Shown here piece after piece: positions 6,276-6,886 of a stretch of 6,886 nucleotides of DNA. Under the pieces are notes generated by a model. That model did not search any database. It saw only the letters and a program-made list of their open reading frames with translations, and was not told where the DNA came from. The DNA is from Deltaproteobacteria bacterium (GTDB lineage: Bacteria > Desulfobacterota > Binatia > UBA9968). The position numbers and the translations under genes were made by a program. The stretch's first letter is position 1, and each line of letters begins with the position of its first letter. The DNA lies in assembly GCA_016184235.1 (NCBI GenBank), contig JACPDC010000282.1, forward strand, positions 1 through 6,886. The letters run 5' to 3'.

Positions 6276-6677
6276 TTAGGATCTCCTCTGCCGGGGGCCG
6301 CCGAAAGGCATTACGTTGCCGAACGGATTGATGTGCAGAGTGCGCACCTCTCCGGCGGTGTTTTTCAGCTCGACCGAGTACATGGTGTGGCGCATTCCAG
6401 TAAATGGAAGCACCTTGTCTACCGTGAAGCCGGCCAGGTACTTCTCCGCATACTGCTGGGCCAGATCCTTGGCTTTGTCTTCGGTCACCTGCCCGGCGGT
6501 TGTCTCTGGGTTGAAACAGGGAGCTCCCCCTGTCCATCCCCTTCCGCCACCGCCCATCATCCCGGGGCCCATCCCGCCCCATCGGCCACCTGGCCCACCT
6601 CCCCACTGAGCTAAGGCCACGCTCGAAAGAGCTACCAAGCCCACGAGCGCTACAATCAAACCTAGGAATCTCTTCAT
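6276..6677 (-). CDS. Small secreted Gly/Met/Trp-rich protein with PepSY-like C-terminal region
   Basis: This 133-residue protein has a clear Sec signal peptide: MKR, a hydrophobic core, then SSVALA with likely cleavage after Ala23. A flexible stretch (24-52) is built of Gly, Trp, Met, Pro and Arg (for example GGMGPGMMGGGGRGW), and a single Cys54 follows. The C-terminal part (about 60-125) has a helix (TEDKAKDLAQQYAEKYLAG) and then strands ending in TMYSVELKNTAGEVRTLHINPFGNVMPFG. This resembles a PepSY-like fold and the small GPGMMGG-type proteins found near metal- or envelope-stress genes. Met-, His- and Trp-rich secreted proteins often bind metals, but no defined site is visible. ATG 6677 is chosen because AAAGGAGG lies nine bases upstream and a sigma-54 promoter lies just above; the frame stays open further upstream, but that part would overlap the promoter. 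By position it is the first gene of the unit, where ZraP-like chaperones sit in other bacteria. It is not a recognisable ZraP homologue. Confidence 0.85.
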   Translation of the reverse strand: MKRFLGLIVALVGLVALSSVALAQWGGGPGGRWGGMGPGMMGGGGRGWTGGAPCFNPETTAGQVTEDKAKDLAQQYAEKYLAGFTVDKVLPFTGMRHTMYSVELKNTAGEVRTLHINPFGNVMPFGGPRQRRS

Positions 6678-6686
6678 CGTTTTTTT

Positions 6687-6694
6687 CCTCCTTT
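6687..6694 (-). promoter_or_regulatory. Shine-Dalgarno fixing the start of the small secreted protein
   Basis: The minus strand reads AAAGGAGG followed by an A-rich nine-base spacer and ATG 6677. It argues against the longer frame that extends to 6818. Confidence 0.85.
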
Positions 6695-6722
6695 CGATTG
6701 GATTCCTCTGCCAGGGGAAGAG

Positions 6723-6738
6723 AGCAAGCGGTATGCCA
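6723..6738 (-). promoter_or_regulatory. Sigma-54 (RpoN) -24/-12 promoter
   Basis: The minus strand from 6738 to 6723 reads TGGCATACCGCTTGCT. It matches the sigma-54 consensus TGGCAC-G-N4-TTGCW at nearly every conserved base. The invariant GG (6737-6736) and GC (6725-6724) are separated by exactly ten bases, as required. Predicted initiation is near 6712, giving a leader of about 35 bases that contains the Shine-Dalgarno at 6694-6687. The downstream cluster encodes a sigma-54 activator with an intact GAFTGA loop, its most likely regulator. Confidence 0.8.
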
Positions 6739-6803
6739 AAGCTTCGCGTGGCCAAAAGGCCGATTTTTTGAGGGGTTTTGTTGGGTGGCTGGAAAGCAAG
6801 AAG

Positions 6804-6831
6804 GCGCTCGCTCGTCAAAATCGTCGAGCGC
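6804..6831. promoter_or_regulatory. Inverted repeat, candidate enhancer site for the sigma-54 activator
   Basis: GCGCTCG (6804-6810) and its exact inverse CGAGCGC (6825-6831) are centred about 105 bp upstream of the predicted sigma-54 start. Arm centres are 21 bp apart, two helical turns, which suits a dimeric Fis-type HTH. That distance is typical of enhancer sites. There is no independent evidence for binding, and such short palindromes can occur by chance in GC-rich DNA. Confidence 0.35.
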
Positions 6832-6833
6832 TT

Positions 6834-6880
6834 CGACCGTATGGTCGGATGGAAGAGGGGGTGTCAGCGCTTTCCGACCA
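6834..6880. promoter_or_regulatory. Repeated GGTCGGA/TCCGACC motifs, candidate second enhancer region
   Basis: Three related half-sites occur: CGACC at 6834-6838, TGGTCGGA at 6842-6849 and its exact inverse TCCGACCA at 6873-6880. The first two form a short palindrome (CGACC-GTAT-GGTCG). The outer pair have centres 31 bp apart, about three helical turns. They lie roughly 125-165 bp upstream of the predicted sigma-54 start. Repeated half-sites with helical spacing are what an oligomerising enhancer-binding protein would need. The window ends at 6886, so further copies or a divergent gene cannot be seen. Confidence 0.35.
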
Positions 6881-6886
6881 GACTCC

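Noticed and set aside
6749..6769. GGCC-AAAA-GGCC hairpin followed by six T on the plus strand as a terminator
   Set aside because: The stem is only four base pairs, and no plus-strand gene is seen upstream of it. It may only be an A/T-tract between the promoter and the candidate enhancer.
6678..6818. N-terminal extension of the small secreted protein to a start at 6818
   Set aside because: The extension would run through the sigma-54 promoter and bury the signal peptide. The AAAGGAGG at 6694-6687 points to ATG 6677.

Overview
The window is GC-rich, gene-dense bacterial chromosomal DNA from a Gram-negative-type organism. It encodes periplasmic and secreted proteins, an inner-membrane sensor kinase and a sigma-54 activator. 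The protein styles (NtrC/ZraR-type regulator, HtrA, VIT protein, glycine/methionine-rich secreted protein) recall Deltaproteobacteria, NC10 or Rokubacteria-like lineages, but the sequence alone does not fix the taxon. I see no mobile element, CRISPR array, tRNA or rRNA.

Left part, plus strand (about 1-1819): the C-terminal part of a TetR-family repressor whose HTH lies outside the window, then a 2-Cys peroxiredoxin, then an AT-rich 86-bp spacer with five tandem 7-bp repeats, then a VIT1/CCC1-family Fe/Mn transporter. This looks like a small oxidative-stress and metal-homeostasis group.

Right part, minus strand (6886 down to 1823), read in transcription order: two groups of inverted repeats that could be enhancer sites; a near-consensus sigma-54 -24/-12 promoter; a small secreted Gly/Met/Trp-rich protein with a PepSY-like C-terminal part; a strong intrinsic terminator; a single-PDZ HtrA/DegS-like protease with a near-perfect Shine-Dalgarno; a membrane sensor histidine kinase with a large extracytoplasmic sensor; and a sigma-54-dependent response regulator whose start overlaps the kinase stop (TGATG). 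The two halves converge at 1819/1823 with 3 bp between stop codons.

The most interesting reading is that the minus-strand genes form a self-contained envelope-stress circuit, analogous to but different from the ZraPSR system of enterobacteria. The kinase senses an extracytoplasmic signal, and the sigma-54 activator drives the promoter in front of the small secreted protein. Partial read-through of the terminator would then feed the protease and the two-component system itself (positive feedback). The promoter, terminator and gene architecture are seen directly. The regulatory link between activator and promoter is inferred.
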